Of a stretch of 64,000 nucleotides of DNA, positions 43,638-52,301 are shown piece after piece (within the stretch, counting starts at the first letter, position 1; each line of letters begins with the position of its first letter). The translations under genes and the position numbers were made by a program. The stretch is taken from contig NZ_PPFB01000001.1 in the NCBI RefSeq assembly GCF_002899455.1, forward strand, positions 3,068,501 to 3,132,500, given 5' to 3'. The DNA is from Streptomyces sp. DH-12. Its GTDB lineage: Bacteria > Actinomycetota > Actinomycetes > Streptomycetales > Streptomycetaceae. The notes under the pieces were generated by a model that saw only the letters and a list, made by a program, of their open reading frames with translations, was not told the origin of the DNA and searched no databases.

Positions 43638-45029
43638 TCACGCCTGGCGGGAGGCCAGCTCGATCACCGTGATGTCCGACGGCGCCCCCACCCGGGTGGG
43701 CGGTCCCCACGCGCCGGCGCCCCGGCTGACGTAGAGCTGCGTGTCGCCGTACCGGTCGAGGCCCGCCAGGGTCGGGTTCGCGGCGCCCGCGATCAGGCTG
43801 GCCGGCCAGAGCTGGCCGCCGTGGGTGTGGCCCGAGAGCTGGAGGTCCACGCCGTGGTCCACGGCCTCGTGGATCTGCACCGGCTGGTGGGCGAGCAGCA
43901 CGCAGGCCCGCTCGCGGTCCCGGTCGCCGAGGGCGCGGGCGAAGTCCGGTCCCTGGCCCTCGTCCTCGCCGGCCACGTCGTTCACGCCCGCGAGGTCGAA
44001 GTGGGGCAGCTCCGTGCGGGCGTTCTCCAGCGGGTTCAGGCCGAGCCGGCGGACCTCCTCGACCCACTGCTCGGCGCCGGAGAAGTACTCGTGGTTGCCG
44101 GTGACGAAGAAGGAGCCGTGACGCGCCGTCAGCTGGGCCAGCGGGGCGGCCGCCGGGCCGAGGTCCTGCACGCTGCCGTCCACCAGGTCGCCGACGACGG
44201 CGATCAGGTCGGGCTGCGTCGCGTTGACGGTGTCGACGACCTTCTGCGCGAAGCCGCGCCCGAGCACCGGGCCCAGGTGGACGTCGCTGACCACGGCGAT
44301 GCGGTAACCGTGCGCGGCACGCGGCAGCTTGGCCAGCGGCACGGTGACCCTCTTGACCTTCGGCCCGCGCAGGACGCCGTACGTCCCGTACCCGACGGTG
44401 CCGACCGCCGCCGCGGCGGCGGCTCCGCCGACGACGCGGGAGACGAACAGCCGGCGGGAGGGGCCGGCGCCCGGCCCCGCGGGGACGGCAGCCGTCGATC
44501 CGCCCGCCGCCGTACCGTTCTCCGCCGTACCGTTCTCCGCCGTACCGTTCTCCGCCGTACCGCTCTTCGCCGAGCCGCCTTCCGCGGGGACGGCCTGCGC
44601 CGGGGCCGTCGTCTCCGGGCCCTCGGCCGGTTCCGGGGCCGCACCCGTGTTCCGACCCGCCGGTATCAGGTCGCGGGCCGGCGTGGGCGCCGGCGCCCGC
44701 TTCGCCGCCCTCCGCTCCAGGACCCTGCGGAGCACCGGGCGGACCAGTTCGCCGACGAGCAGCGCCAGGAGCAGGTACAGGGTGAGGACGAGCCACAGGT
44801 AGCCCGGCCAGGCCAGCACCCGCTGGAGGGTGAACGGCGCCTCGGTGCGGGAGGCGACCATGCCTCCGACGAACAGCAGCCACCCCCCGGTGATCACCGC
44901 CGCGCCGAGGCGGCGCACGGGGCCGGGCCCCGTTGTGGTGTCCCGGAACAGACGGCGCCACACGTACCAGTTGCCCGTCACCAGGACGGCGACGACCAGC
45001 AGTGCGACGAGTACGAAGACGATGGCCAC
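43638..45029 (-). CDS. Membrane-anchored metallophosphoesterase
   Basis: 463 residues. The N-terminal part has about four membrane segments (residues 1-100), then a disordered linker with a fivefold NGTAE-type repeat near residue 155 and a Tat-like SRRLFVSRVVGGAAAAAAVG stretch. The phosphoesterase domain has all five metal motifs: SDVHLG, VVGDLVDG, TGNHEYF, LLAHQP and SGHTHGGQ. It resembles YkuE/YaeI-type enzymes acting on lipid or cyclic-nucleotide phosphates outside the membrane. The ATG is at 45029. It is transcribed after the small membrane protein at 45062-45310. Confidence 0.93.
   Translation of the reverse strand: MAIVFVLVALLVVAVLVTGNWYVWRRLFRDTTTGPGPVRRLGAAVITGGWLLFVGGMVASRTEAPFTLQRVLAWPGYLWLVLTLYLLLALLVGELVRPVLRRVLERRAAKRAPAPTPARDLIPAGRNTGAAPEPAEGPETTAPAQAVPAEGGSAKSGTAENGTAENGTAENGTAAGGSTAAVPAGPGAGPSRRLFVSRVVGGAAAAAAVGTVGYGTYGVLRGPKVKRVTVPLAKLPRAAHGYRIAVVSDVHLGPVLGRGFAQKVVDTVNATQPDLIAVVGDLVDGSVQDLGPAAAPLAQLTARHGSFFVTGNHEYFSGAEQWVEEVRRLGLNPLENARTELPHFDLAGVNDVAGEDEGQGPDFARALGDRDRERACVLLAHQPVQIHEAVDHGVDLQLSGHTHGGQLWPASLIAGAANPTLAGLDRYGDTQLYVSRGAGAWGPPTRVGAPSDITVIELASRQA
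44514..44570 (-). repeat. 15-bp tandem repeat in the metallophosphoesterase linker
   Basis: Three to four near-exact copies of a 15-base unit (plus-strand GCCGTACCGTTCTCC) encode repeated NGTAE pentapeptides in the disordered linker between membrane and catalytic domains. The array could vary in whole repeats without frameshift. Confidence 0.8.
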
Positions 45030-45061
45030 GAGGCGGACTTCCCCTGCTTCCCGTTACGGCG

Positions 45062-45310
45062 TCACGACGTCCGTGACGTCCGGCTCAATGCGCGCAGACC
45101 GCGCAACCCGATGCCCCCGATGACCGTCCCCAGTACGAAGGAGACGACGGCGAGCGTCAGGTGAACGAAGAAGTACGCCGTGGGGTGCCCGTCGTCGAAG
45201 GCGAGCCCGCTGCTGTCCTTGACCAGGTTCTTGACGAAAGTGATCCAGATGACCCAGCTCCACACCCCGAAGGCGAGCAGGAACCAGGAGACGGGGCGGC
45301 TGAGCTTCAT
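45062..45310 (-). CDS. Small membrane protein of the SCO4848 family
   Basis: 82 residues with two hydrophobic segments (MKLSRPVSWFLLAFGVWSWV and FFVHLTLAVVSFVLGTVIGG) separated by a short loop (KDSSGLAFDDGHPTAY). This opening and loop match a widespread actinobacterial family that I know only by the S. coelicolor locus name. The ATG at 45310. It is divergent from the carboxypeptidase gene and precedes the metallophosphoesterase by 32 bases. Function unknown. Confidence 0.88.
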   Translation of the reverse strand: MKLSRPVSWFLLAFGVWSWVIWITFVKNLVKDSSGLAFDDGHPTAYFFVHLTLAVVSFVLGTVIGGIGLRGLRALSRTSRTS

Positions 45311-45380
45311 GCGTCCAGTATCGCCGCGCCGTGTCCGGTTCCCTTCGCGGGGTGGGGACCGGGACGGGACGTCCACCGGC

Positions 45381-46673
45381 ATGGCATGTACCTTGCGGAC
45401 CGTGCCCGCTACCGAGAAGACCGTCCGGCGCTCCCTGCTGGTCGCCTCCGCCGTCCTGCTGTCCACCGCGCTGACCGCGCCGGCCGCCCTCGCGGCTCCC
45501 CGGCCGTCGCCGTCCCCGTCGGCCGCTCCCCCGGCGAAGATGTCGACCGTGGGCGGCGAGCGGCTCGGCAGGCCGGGGACGCAGGTGAATCTGGCCGCCG
45601 GGGTGCCGGTGCTGCCGAAGGAGCTGTCCGCCCGGTCGTGGATCGTCGCGGACGCCGAGAGCGGCGACGTGCTCGCCGCGCACAACGCGCACTGGCGGCT
45701 CGCCCCGGCGAGCACCCTGAAGATGCTGTTCGCCGACACGCTGCTGCCGAAGTGGCCGCGGACGACCACGTACCGGGTGCGGCCCTCGGACATGGCCGGT
45801 GTCGGGCCGAACTCCAGCATGGTCGGCATCAAGGAGAACGAGACCTACACGGTCCACGACCTGTGGCTGGGCGTCTTCCTGCGCTCCGGCAACGACGCGG
45901 TGCACGTGCTGTCCGCGATGAACGGCGGCGTGGAGAAGACGGTCGAGGAGATGAACGAGCACGCCGAGGAGCTGCAGGCCCTCGACACGCACGCCGTCAG
46001 CCCCGACGGCTACGACGCCCCGGGCCAGGTGTCCTCCGCGTACGACCTGACCCTGATCGCCCGCTCCGGGCTGCAGAAGAAGGACTTCCGGGAGTACAGC
46101 TCGACGGTGCGGGCGCAGTTCCCCGGGGAGACCAAGCGGAAGAAGGGCAAACGGGTCCGCGGGTCCTTCGAGATCCAGAACACCAACCGGCTGCTGAGCG
46201 GCGACCACGACGTGCCCGTCTACCAGGGCATAGCCGGGGTGAAGAACGGCAACACCACCAACGCCGGCTCGACCTTCACCGGTGTCGCCGAGCGCGACGG
46301 CAAGGTGCTGCTGGTGACCGTGATGAACCCGCAGGAGAAGGAGTCGAACGGGGTCTACAAGGAGACCGCGCGGCTCCTGGACTGGGGTTTCGCGGCGGCC
46401 GGCAAGGTCGAGCCGGTGGGCGAGCTGGTGCCGCCGAGGAGCGTCGCGCAGGCCACCGCCGCGCCCGGTCCGTCCGCGTCGCCCGGTGAGGCGGGCGGCA
46501 CCGTGGCCGGGACGAAGCCGGTGGCGAGCGCGCACACGGGCGGCGGCGCCGACGGCATGGGCGTGGCGCTCGGCATCACCGGCGGGGTGCTGGTGCTGCT
46601 CGCGGGCGGCGCGTTCCTGGTCAACCGGCGCTGGCCGCTGCCGGACCTGGTGCGCCGCCGTTCCCGTCCGTGA
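45381..46673 (+). CDS. D-alanyl-D-alanine carboxypeptidase (penicillin-binding protein)
   Basis: 430 residues. Signal peptide (about residues 15-38, ending APAALAAP), Pro/Ser linker, then a serine carboxypeptidase domain: SxxK in APASTLKMLF near residue 113, SxN in LRSGNDAVHVL near residue 173 and the third motif as VKNGNT in place of KTG. A C-terminal linker and membrane helix (GVALGITGGVLVLLAGGAFL) with basic tail anchor it. It removes the terminal D-Ala of peptidoglycan stems. The start is ATG 45381; GTG 45402 is an alternative. The last 53 bases overlap the convergent YihY-type gene. Confidence 0.93.
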   Translation: MACTLRTVPATEKTVRRSLLVASAVLLSTALTAPAALAAPRPSPSPSAAPPAKMSTVGGERLGRPGTQVNLAAGVPVLPKELSARSWIVADAESGDVLAAHNAHWRLAPASTLKMLFADTLLPKWPRTTTYRVRPSDMAGVGPNSSMVGIKENETYTVHDLWLGVFLRSGNDAVHVLSAMNGGVEKTVEEMNEHAEELQALDTHAVSPDGYDAPGQVSSAYDLTLIARSGLQKKDFREYSSTVRAQFPGETKRKKGKRVRGSFEIQNTNRLLSGDHDVPVYQGIAGVKNGNTTNAGSTFTGVAERDGKVLLVTVMNPQEKESNGVYKETARLLDWGFAAAGKVEPVGELVPPRSVAQATAAPGPSASPGEAGGTVAGTKPVASAHTGGGADGMGVALGITGGVLVLLAGGAFLVNRRWPLPDLVRRRSRP

Positions 46674-47538
46674 CCGGCGGTGCCTCGTCCTCCCTGCTCG
46701 GGGTGGCCGTCCAGGCGGCGCAGAACAGGACGAGTTTCGTGGTGAGGTTGATCCACAGCAGCAGCGCCACCGGGACGCCGAACGCGCCGTACATGCTCTT
46801 CGCGGCCACGCCCTGGATGTAGCCGCTGAGCAGCAGCTTCAGCAGTTCGATGCCGACGGCGCCGGTGAGCGCGGCGACCGTCACCCGGCGCCGGGACGGA
46901 TGAACGCCGGGCAGCAGGGTGAGGACGTACAGCAGGATCAGGAAGTCGGTGCCGGCGGCGACGGCGAACGCGGCGGTCCGCAGGACCACCCCGCCCCAGC
47001 CGCCCTCCTCCAGCCCGGCGGCGTCGCTGATCCGGCCGACCAGCGCGGTGGCGACGGCGGAGGCGGCCAGGGTGACCAGGACGGCCCCGCCGAGCCCGAC
47101 GAGGATGCCCGCGTCCTTGCCCTTGCGCAGGACGGGGTTCTCCTCGTCGTCGGGCAGCTCCCACACCGCGCGCAGGCACTCCCGCATGGCGCCGGCCCAG
47201 CTGATCCCGGTGAACACCAGGGCGGCGCCGGCGATCAGACCGGCGGTGCCCGCGTTGTCCACCAGTTCCCCGACGTCCAACTGGTCGGAGATGCCGGGCA
47301 CCTGGTCGGTGAGGGTGTTCTGGAGGGCGTCCTGCCGCTCCCGGCCGAGGGCCGCCGCGCCGATCGCCGTTGCCAGCGTGAGCAGCGGGAACAGCGCGAC
47401 GAAGCTGCGGAACGTCATCGCCGCGGCCAGCCGCGTCCAGTGCACCCGGTCCAGCCGCTCGAACGACCGCCACGCGTGCGTGAGCGACAGCCGGGTCACC
47501 CACGGCCCCACCACCGGAAGCTTTTTCAGCCAGTCCAC
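46621..47538 (-). CDS. YihY/virulence factor BrkB-family membrane protein
   Basis: 305 residues with six or seven membrane segments, including MTFRSFVALFPLLTLATAIG, ALVFTGISWAGAMRECLRAV, MYGAFGVPVALLLWINLTTK and a Gly/Ala-rich tail. The family has no settled function. The GTG at 47538 lies inside the end of the GtrA gene, so it is probably translated with the upstream operon. Its 3' end overlaps the carboxypeptidase gene by 53 bases in the opposite direction. Confidence 0.92.
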   Translation of the reverse strand: MDWLKKLPVVGPWVTRLSLTHAWRSFERLDRVHWTRLAAAMTFRSFVALFPLLTLATAIGAAALGRERQDALQNTLTDQVPGISDQLDVGELVDNAGTAGLIAGAALVFTGISWAGAMRECLRAVWELPDDEENPVLRKGKDAGILVGLGGAVLVTLAASAVATALVGRISDAAGLEEGGWGGVVLRTAAFAVAAGTDFLILLYVLTLLPGVHPSRRRVTVAALTGAVGIELLKLLLSGYIQGVAAKSMYGAFGVPVALLLWINLTTKLVLFCAAWTATPSREDEAPPVTDGNGGAPGPAAASAG

Positions 47539-47963
47539 GTTCCGACTCTGCCCGCGTCACGGAAGACCAATGTCCTGGTGCCCCAGAAACGGACGACGGT
47601 GGCCAGTGCCATGCCGACCACCGCGCCGGACACGGTGTCCGCGCGCCGCGAGGTGAGCCCCAGCCCGTAGTGGCTGACGGCCAGGCACAGCAGCTGCACG
47701 GCGGCGCCGGCGAGGTTGACGGCGAAGAACATCGCGTAGGGGCGGGCGCCGTGCACGCGCCTGTGGCGGTAGGTGCCGTGGGCGTTGGCCGCGTAGGCGA
47801 CGGTGCAGCCGGCGACGAAGGACAGCGCCTTCGCGGTGAGCGGGCCGAGTCCGCCGGGGCCGCGCAGCCAGAGGAAGAGGGCCAGGTCGACGGCGTAGGC
47901 GAGCAGTCCGGCGGTCGCGAAGCCGAGGAGTTCCCGCCGGTGCCGGCGCAGGCGGTCCCTCAC
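47526..47963 (-). CDS. GtrA-family membrane protein
   Basis: 145 residues with four membrane segments (LLGFATAGLLAYAVDLALFL, AKALSFVAGCTVAYAANAHG, PYAMFFAVNLAGAAVQLLCL, SGAVVGMALATVVRFWGTRT). GtrA proteins move or assist polyprenyl-phosphate sugars across the membrane; the mycobacterial counterpart Rv3789 was linked to decaprenyl-phospho-arabinose. The GTG at 47963 overlaps the UbiA stop (GTGA). This context supports a role with the DPA lipid made by its neighbours. Confidence 0.9.
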   Translation of the reverse strand: MRDRLRRHRRELLGFATAGLLAYAVDLALFLWLRGPGGLGPLTAKALSFVAGCTVAYAANAHGTYRHRRVHGARPYAMFFAVNLAGAAVQLLCLAVSHYGLGLTSRRADTVSGAVVGMALATVVRFWGTRTLVFRDAGRVGTWTG

Positions 47964-48895
47964 CAGTCGACCACCGCCAGGGCGTACATCGCCGCCCACA
48001 CCAGGCCGATGAGGGCGAGCGCGCGGTCGCCGAGCACCACGTCCTCCGGTTCGCCGGCGGTGCCCCGGTCGGCGAAGACGGCGTAGCGCAGCACGGCGAG
48101 GACGAAGGCGACGACGGAGAGCTGGCGCCAGGGCAGCACGCTGGTGTGCGGCACGCCGCCCTCCTCCAGCGCCCACAGGCAGTAGCCGAGGACGGCGACC
48201 CCGGCCGCGAGCTGCCAGACGAACCGCAGGTAGCCGGTGGTGTACTCGGTGAGCAGCGCGCGCGTGGCGCCGCCGTTCCCGGCGAGCTGCACGGCCTCGG
48301 AGTAGCGCTTGGCCGCGACCATGAACAGCGCGCCGAAGCCGGTGGTGATGAGGAACCAGCGGGACAGCGGGATGCCGAGGGCCAGCCCCCCGGCCACCGC
48401 GCGCATCACGAACCCGGCGGTGACGACGGCGAGATCGACGACGAGGACGTGCTTGAGGCTGACGCAGTAGGCCAGTTGCATGACGAGGTAGCCGGCGAGG
48501 AGCGCGGCGAGCTCGGGCGGGCAGAGCAGCGCGGCGGCGGCCGGGGCGAGCACGCCGAGGATGATCCCGGCGGCGTAGGCGACGGGCACGGGGACCTGTC
48601 CGGCGGCGACCGGGCGGCGGCGCTTGACGGGGTGGGCGCGGTCGGCCTCGGCGTCGCGCGCGTCGTTGACCAGGTAGACGGCGGCGGCGCAGGCGGTGAA
48701 CAGCACGAACACCAGGGCGAGCCGGGTCAGGGCGGGGACGGAGAAGAGGTCGCCGGCGGCGGCCGGGGCGGCGGCCACCAGGACGTTCTTCACCCACTGC
48801 TTGGGCCGCGCGGTGCGCAGCAGACCGGTGAGGAGCCCGCCCCGGGCGGCCGGCGCGGCCTGCCCGCGGCCGGGGCGCTCGCGCAGCAGCGTCAC
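47960..48895 (-). CDS. Decaprenyl-phosphate phosphoribosyltransferase (UbiA family)
   Basis: A 311-residue prenyltransferase-fold membrane protein with eight or nine membrane segments. The opening ARPKQWVKNVLVAAAPAAAG and the Asp-rich motif YLVNDARDAEADRAHPVKRR (NDxxDxxxD) match the Rv3806c type, which transfers phosphoribose from PRPP to decaprenyl phosphate. The GTG at 48895 overlaps the PAP2 stop and has GGGAGG. Gene order PAP2-UbiA-GtrA matches the DPA pathway, with DprE1/DprE2 divergent next door. Confidence 0.92.
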   Translation of the reverse strand: MTLLRERPGRGQAAPAARGGLLTGLLRTARPKQWVKNVLVAAAPAAAGDLFSVPALTRLALVFVLFTACAAAVYLVNDARDAEADRAHPVKRRRPVAAGQVPVPVAYAAGIILGVLAPAAAALLCPPELAALLAGYLVMQLAYCVSLKHVLVVDLAVVTAGFVMRAVAGGLALGIPLSRWFLITTGFGALFMVAAKRYSEAVQLAGNGGATRALLTEYTTGYLRFVWQLAAGVAVLGYCLWALEEGGVPHTSVLPWRQLSVVAFVLAVLRYAVFADRGTAGEPEDVVLGDRALALIGLVWAAMYALAVVDW

Positions 48896-49434
48896 GCCGT
48901 GCCTCCCGTCATCCAGCGGGCGCCCAGCCGGGCGGCGAGCGCGCCGAGGGCGGCGCCGGCCGCCACGTCCGACGGGTAGTGGACGCCGGCCACCAGGCGG
49001 GACACGCACACGGCGGCGGCCAGCGGAGGCACCGCGCGGGCGCCGAGCGCGCCGAAGGCGACGGCGGCGGCCGCCGCGGAGGCGGCGTGGGAGCTGGGGA
49101 AGGAGTGCCGTCCGACGGTGCCGACCAGCGGTTCGACGTGCGCCGGGCGGGGACGGCGCACGACCCGCTTCACCAGCGAACTCGTCGCGTGCGCGCCGGC
49201 GGTGAGGGCGGCGCCGCGCAGCCAGGCGGTGCGCCGCGGGCGGTCCACGACGGCGCCCGCGAGGCCCGTCGCGACCCACACGGCACCGTGCTCCCCCGCC
49301 CAGGACAGGGCGCGCGCGGCTCCGGCCACGCGGGGGTCGGCGCCGCACGCCCTGAGCGCGGAGACGATCCGGTGGTCCACCCCGTGCAGACCGCGGGGCC
49401 GGGAGAGGTCGTGCTGGTCGTCCATGTGGCTCAC
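48892..49434 (-). CDS. PAP2-family phosphatase (decaprenylphosphoryl-phosphoribose phosphatase type)
   Basis: 180 residues. PAP2 catalytic motifs are KRVVRRPRP near residue 90, SFPSSHAASA near residue 112 and SRLVAGVHYPSDVAAG near residue 145. It resembles Rv3807c, proposed to dephosphorylate decaprenyl-phosphoryl-5-phosphoribose. The GTG at 49434 has GGGGGTG upstream; ATG 49425 is an alternative. First gene of the minus-strand DPA operon, divergent from DprE1. Confidence 0.88.
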   Translation of the reverse strand: MSHMDDQHDLSRPRGLHGVDHRIVSALRACGADPRVAGAARALSWAGEHGAVWVATGLAGAVVDRPRRTAWLRGAALTAGAHATSSLVKRVVRRPRPAHVEPLVGTVGRHSFPSSHAASAAAAAVAFGALGARAVPPLAAAVCVSRLVAGVHYPSDVAAGAALGALAARLGARWMTGGTA

Positions 49435-49557
49435 TGTTCACCCCCGGCGCACCGGAATTCCATCCCTTCGGGACGACATCCCATTAATCACCCGTTTCGG
49501 GGACGTGATTGACGTTTTGAAACCAACGGCGCACAGAGGGGCGATACGGTCGCCGCC

Positions 49558-50913
49558 ATGCCTGCCGACACCGTTCCCGTCACGGGGTGGGGCCGCACCG
49601 CCCCGTCCGCCGCCCGGCTGGTCCGTCCGCGGACGTGCGAGGAGGCCGCCCTGGCCGTCCGGGGGTGCGGGGCGCGCGGCGGCATCGCGCGGGGCCTGGG
49701 CCGGGCGTACGGGGACGCGGCGCAGAACGCGGGCGGCGAGGTCTTCGACATGACCGGCCTGGACCGCATCCACGCGATCGACGCCGACGACGGCACCGTG
49801 CGGTGCGACGCGGGCGTGTCCCTGCACCGGCTGATGGAGGTGCTGCTGCCGCTGGGCTGGTTCGTGCCGGTGACGCCCGGCACCCGGTACGTGACGGTCG
49901 GCGGGGCGATCGGCGCCGACATCCACGGCAAGAACCACCACGTCAGCGGGTCCTTCTCGCGCCATGTGCTGTCGTTCGAGCTGCTCACCGCCGACGGCCG
50001 GGTCCGCACCGTGGCGCCGGGCACGCCGCTGTTCGAGGCGACCGCGGGCGGCATGGGGCTGACCGGGGTGATCCTCACCGCGACGGTGCGGCTCCAGCCC
50101 GTCGAGACCTCCTGGATGTCCGTCGACACCGAACGCGCCGACGACCTCGACGACCTGATGGCCCGTCTCACCGGCGCCGACCACCGCTACCGCTACTCGG
50201 TCGCCTGGATCGACCTGCTGGCGCGCGGCCGGGCCACCGGCCGGGCGGTCCTCACCCGCGGCGACCACGCCCCGCTGGACGCCCTGCCCCGCGGCGCCCG
50301 CGCCCGCCGGGAGCCGCTGTCGTTCCGCACCTCCCGCCTGCCCGCCGCTCCCTCCTTCGTGCCGGAGGGCCTGCTCAGCCGGACGACCGTGGGCCTGTTC
50401 AACGAGCTGTGGTACCGCAAGGCGCCCCGCGCCCGGACCGGGGAGCTGCAGCGGATCCCCGCCTTCTTCCACCCGCTGGACGGCGTGCCGCACTGGAACC
50501 GGATCTACGGGCGGGGCGGCTTCGTGCAGTACCAGTTCGTCGTCGGGCACGGCCGGGAGGACACCCTGCGCCGGATCGTGCGCCGGATCTCCGAGCGCCG
50601 CTGCCCGTCGTTCCTCGCCGTCCTCAAACGGTTCGGGGACGCCGACCCGGGCTGGCTGTCGTTCCCCGTGCCGGGCTGGACCCTGGCCCTGGACATCCCC
50701 GCGTCGCTGCCCGGCCTCGGCTCCTTCCTCGACGAGCTCGACGAGGAGGTCGCCGGCGCGGGCGGCCGCGTCTACCTCGCCAAGGACTCCCGGCTGCGCC
50801 CCGAACTGCTCGCGGCCATGTACCCCCGGCTGGACGACTTCCGCGCCCTGCGCGCCGAGCTGGACCCGCGCGGCGTGTTCACCTCGGACCTGTCCCGCCG
50901 CCTCCGCCTGTGA
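49558..50913 (+). CDS. dprE1: Decaprenylphospho-beta-D-ribofuranose 2-oxidase
   Basis: A 451-residue FAD enzyme of the VAO family. The opening PVTGWGRTAPSAARLVRP, FAD-loop GLGRAYGDAAQNAGG and GADIHGKNHHVSGSFSRHV match DprE1, which oxidises the 2'-OH of decaprenylphosphoryl ribose. The segment that carries the benzothiazinone-reactive Cys in the mycobacterial enzyme (GWNICVDFP, from memory) reads GWTLALDIP here, with Ala in place of Cys. The ATG at 49558. It is followed by DprE2 with a 37-base gap. Confidence 0.92.
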   Translation: MPADTVPVTGWGRTAPSAARLVRPRTCEEAALAVRGCGARGGIARGLGRAYGDAAQNAGGEVFDMTGLDRIHAIDADDGTVRCDAGVSLHRLMEVLLPLGWFVPVTPGTRYVTVGGAIGADIHGKNHHVSGSFSRHVLSFELLTADGRVRTVAPGTPLFEATAGGMGLTGVILTATVRLQPVETSWMSVDTERADDLDDLMARLTGADHRYRYSVAWIDLLARGRATGRAVLTRGDHAPLDALPRGARARREPLSFRTSRLPAAPSFVPEGLLSRTTVGLFNELWYRKAPRARTGELQRIPAFFHPLDGVPHWNRIYGRGGFVQYQFVVGHGREDTLRRIVRRISERRCPSFLAVLKRFGDADPGWLSFPVPGWTLALDIPASLPGLGSFLDELDEEVAGAGGRVYLAKDSRLRPELLAAMYPRLDDFRALRAELDPRGVFTSDLSRRLRL

Positions 50914-50950
50914 CCTCCCTCCCCCCGACCCGGCCCCCTGAGGAGCTGTC

Positions 50951-51706
50951 GTGAAGGACGCCTTCGGCCTCCCCCAGTCCCTGCTCGTGCTCGGCGGCAC
51001 GTCCGAGATCGCGCTGGCGGTCGCGCGGCGGCTGATCGCCCGCCGCACCCGCACGGTGTGGCTGGCCGGCCGCCCCTCCCCCGGCCTCGACGAGGCGGCC
51101 GGGCGGCTGCGCGGCCTCGGCGCCGAGGTGCGCACCGTCGACTTCGACGCGCTCGACCCGGCCGGCCACGAGGAGGCGCTCGGCAAGGTGTTCGCCGAGG
51201 GCGATGTCGACCTGGTGCTGCTCGCCTTCGGCATCCTGGGCGACCAGGCGCGCGACGAGCGGGACCCGCGGGCCGCGGTGCGGGTCGCGCAGACCAACTA
51301 CACCGGCGCGGTCTCCGCGGGCCTGGTCTGCGCGGCCGCCCTCCAGGCGCAGGGGCACGGCTCGCTGGTGGTGCTGTCGTCCGTCGCGGGCGAGCGGGCC
51401 CGCCGCGCCAACTTCATCTACGGCTCCAGCAAGGCCGGCCTGGACGCGTTCGCGCAGGGCCTGGGCGACGCGCTGTACGGCACGGGCGTGCACGTGATGG
51501 TGGTGCGCCCCGGGTTCGTCCGCACCCGGATGACGGCGGGGCTGCCCGAGGCGCCGCTGGCGACCACCCCGGAGGCGGTGGCGACGGCCGTCGAGCTGGG
51601 GCTGCGGCGCCGCTCGGAGACGGTGTGGGTGCCGGGCGCGCTGCGCGTGGTGATGTCGGCGCTGCGGCACCTGCCGCGCGGGGTGTTCCGCCGGCTGCCG
51701 GTGTGA
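50951..51706 (+). CDS. dprE2: Decaprenylphospho-2-keto-ribose reductase (SDR)
   Basis: A 251-residue short-chain dehydrogenase. Nucleotide-binding start VLGGTSEIALAVARRL, LVLLAFGILGDQ, catalytic Ser in LVVLSSVAGER and YxxxK in FIYGSSKAGLD, then VVRPGFVRTRMTAGLP. It completes the epimerisation of the ribose to arabinose on the lipid carrier, following DprE1. The GTG at 50951 has GAGGAG. The hydrophobic C-terminus (ALRHLPRGVFRRLPV) fits membrane association. Confidence 0.92.
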   Translation: MKDAFGLPQSLLVLGGTSEIALAVARRLIARRTRTVWLAGRPSPGLDEAAGRLRGLGAEVRTVDFDALDPAGHEEALGKVFAEGDVDLVLLAFGILGDQARDERDPRAAVRVAQTNYTGAVSAGLVCAAALQAQGHGSLVVLSSVAGERARRANFIYGSSKAGLDAFAQGLGDALYGTGVHVMVVRPGFVRTRMTAGLPEAPLATTPEAVATAVELGLRRRSETVWVPGALRVVMSALRHLPRGVFRRLPV

Positions 51707-51722
51707 GGCCGGGCCGCCGGGG

Positions 51723-52301
51723 TCACCGCGCGGAGACCGACCCCCGGCCGGCGTGTCCGGCCTGCGGGGGCACCACGACGGTCCCGAAGGGGAAGTCGCG
51801 CAGCTTGCGCCACACCGCGTCGGCGCCCTGCTCGTAGAGGGCGAAGCCGGTGCAGGCCCACTCGGCCTCGTAGCCGGCGAGGTCCTCGTAGGCGCGGTCC
51901 ATGGCCGCCTCGTCGATGCCGTGCGCCACGGTGACGTGCGGGTGGTAGGGGAACTGCAGTTCGCGGGCGACCGGCCCGGAGGGGTCACGGACCTGCTGCT
52001 GCAGCCGGGCGCAGGCCTCCGCGCCCTCGACGACCCGGATGTACACCACCGGCGACAGCGGCCGGAAGGTGCCCGTGCCCGACAGCCTCATCGGGAACGG
52101 CCTGCCCGCCGCCGCGACCTCGGCGAGGTGCGCCTCGACGGCCGGCACGACCGTGTCGGCGACCTCCGTGGGCGGCAGCAGGGTGACGTGCGTGGGGATG
52201 CCGTAGGCGGCGGCGTCGCCGAAGCCCGCGCGCAGCTGCTGAAGCCGGCTGCCGTGAGGCTCCGGGACCGCGATCGACACACCGATCGTTACGGTCCCCA
52301 C
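51723..52301 (-). CDS. 2'-5' RNA ligase family protein
   Basis: A 192-residue 2H phosphoesterase-fold protein with the two HxT motifs GIPTHVTLLPP near residue 38 and YHPHVTVAHG near residue 120. Family members include LigT-type ligases and cyclic phosphodiesterases; the biological substrate is unknown. The GTG at 52301 has AGGAGACGAC upstream. It is convergent with DprE2 and separated by 16 bases. Confidence 0.92.
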   Translation of the reverse strand: MGTVTIGVSIAVPEPHGSRLQQLRAGFGDAAAYGIPTHVTLLPPTEVADTVVPAVEAHLAEVAAAGRPFPMRLSGTGTFRPLSPVVYIRVVEGAEACARLQQQVRDPSGPVARELQFPYHPHVTVAHGIDEAAMDRAYEDLAGYEAEWACTGFALYEQGADAVWRKLRDFPFGTVVVPPQAGHAGRGSVSAR

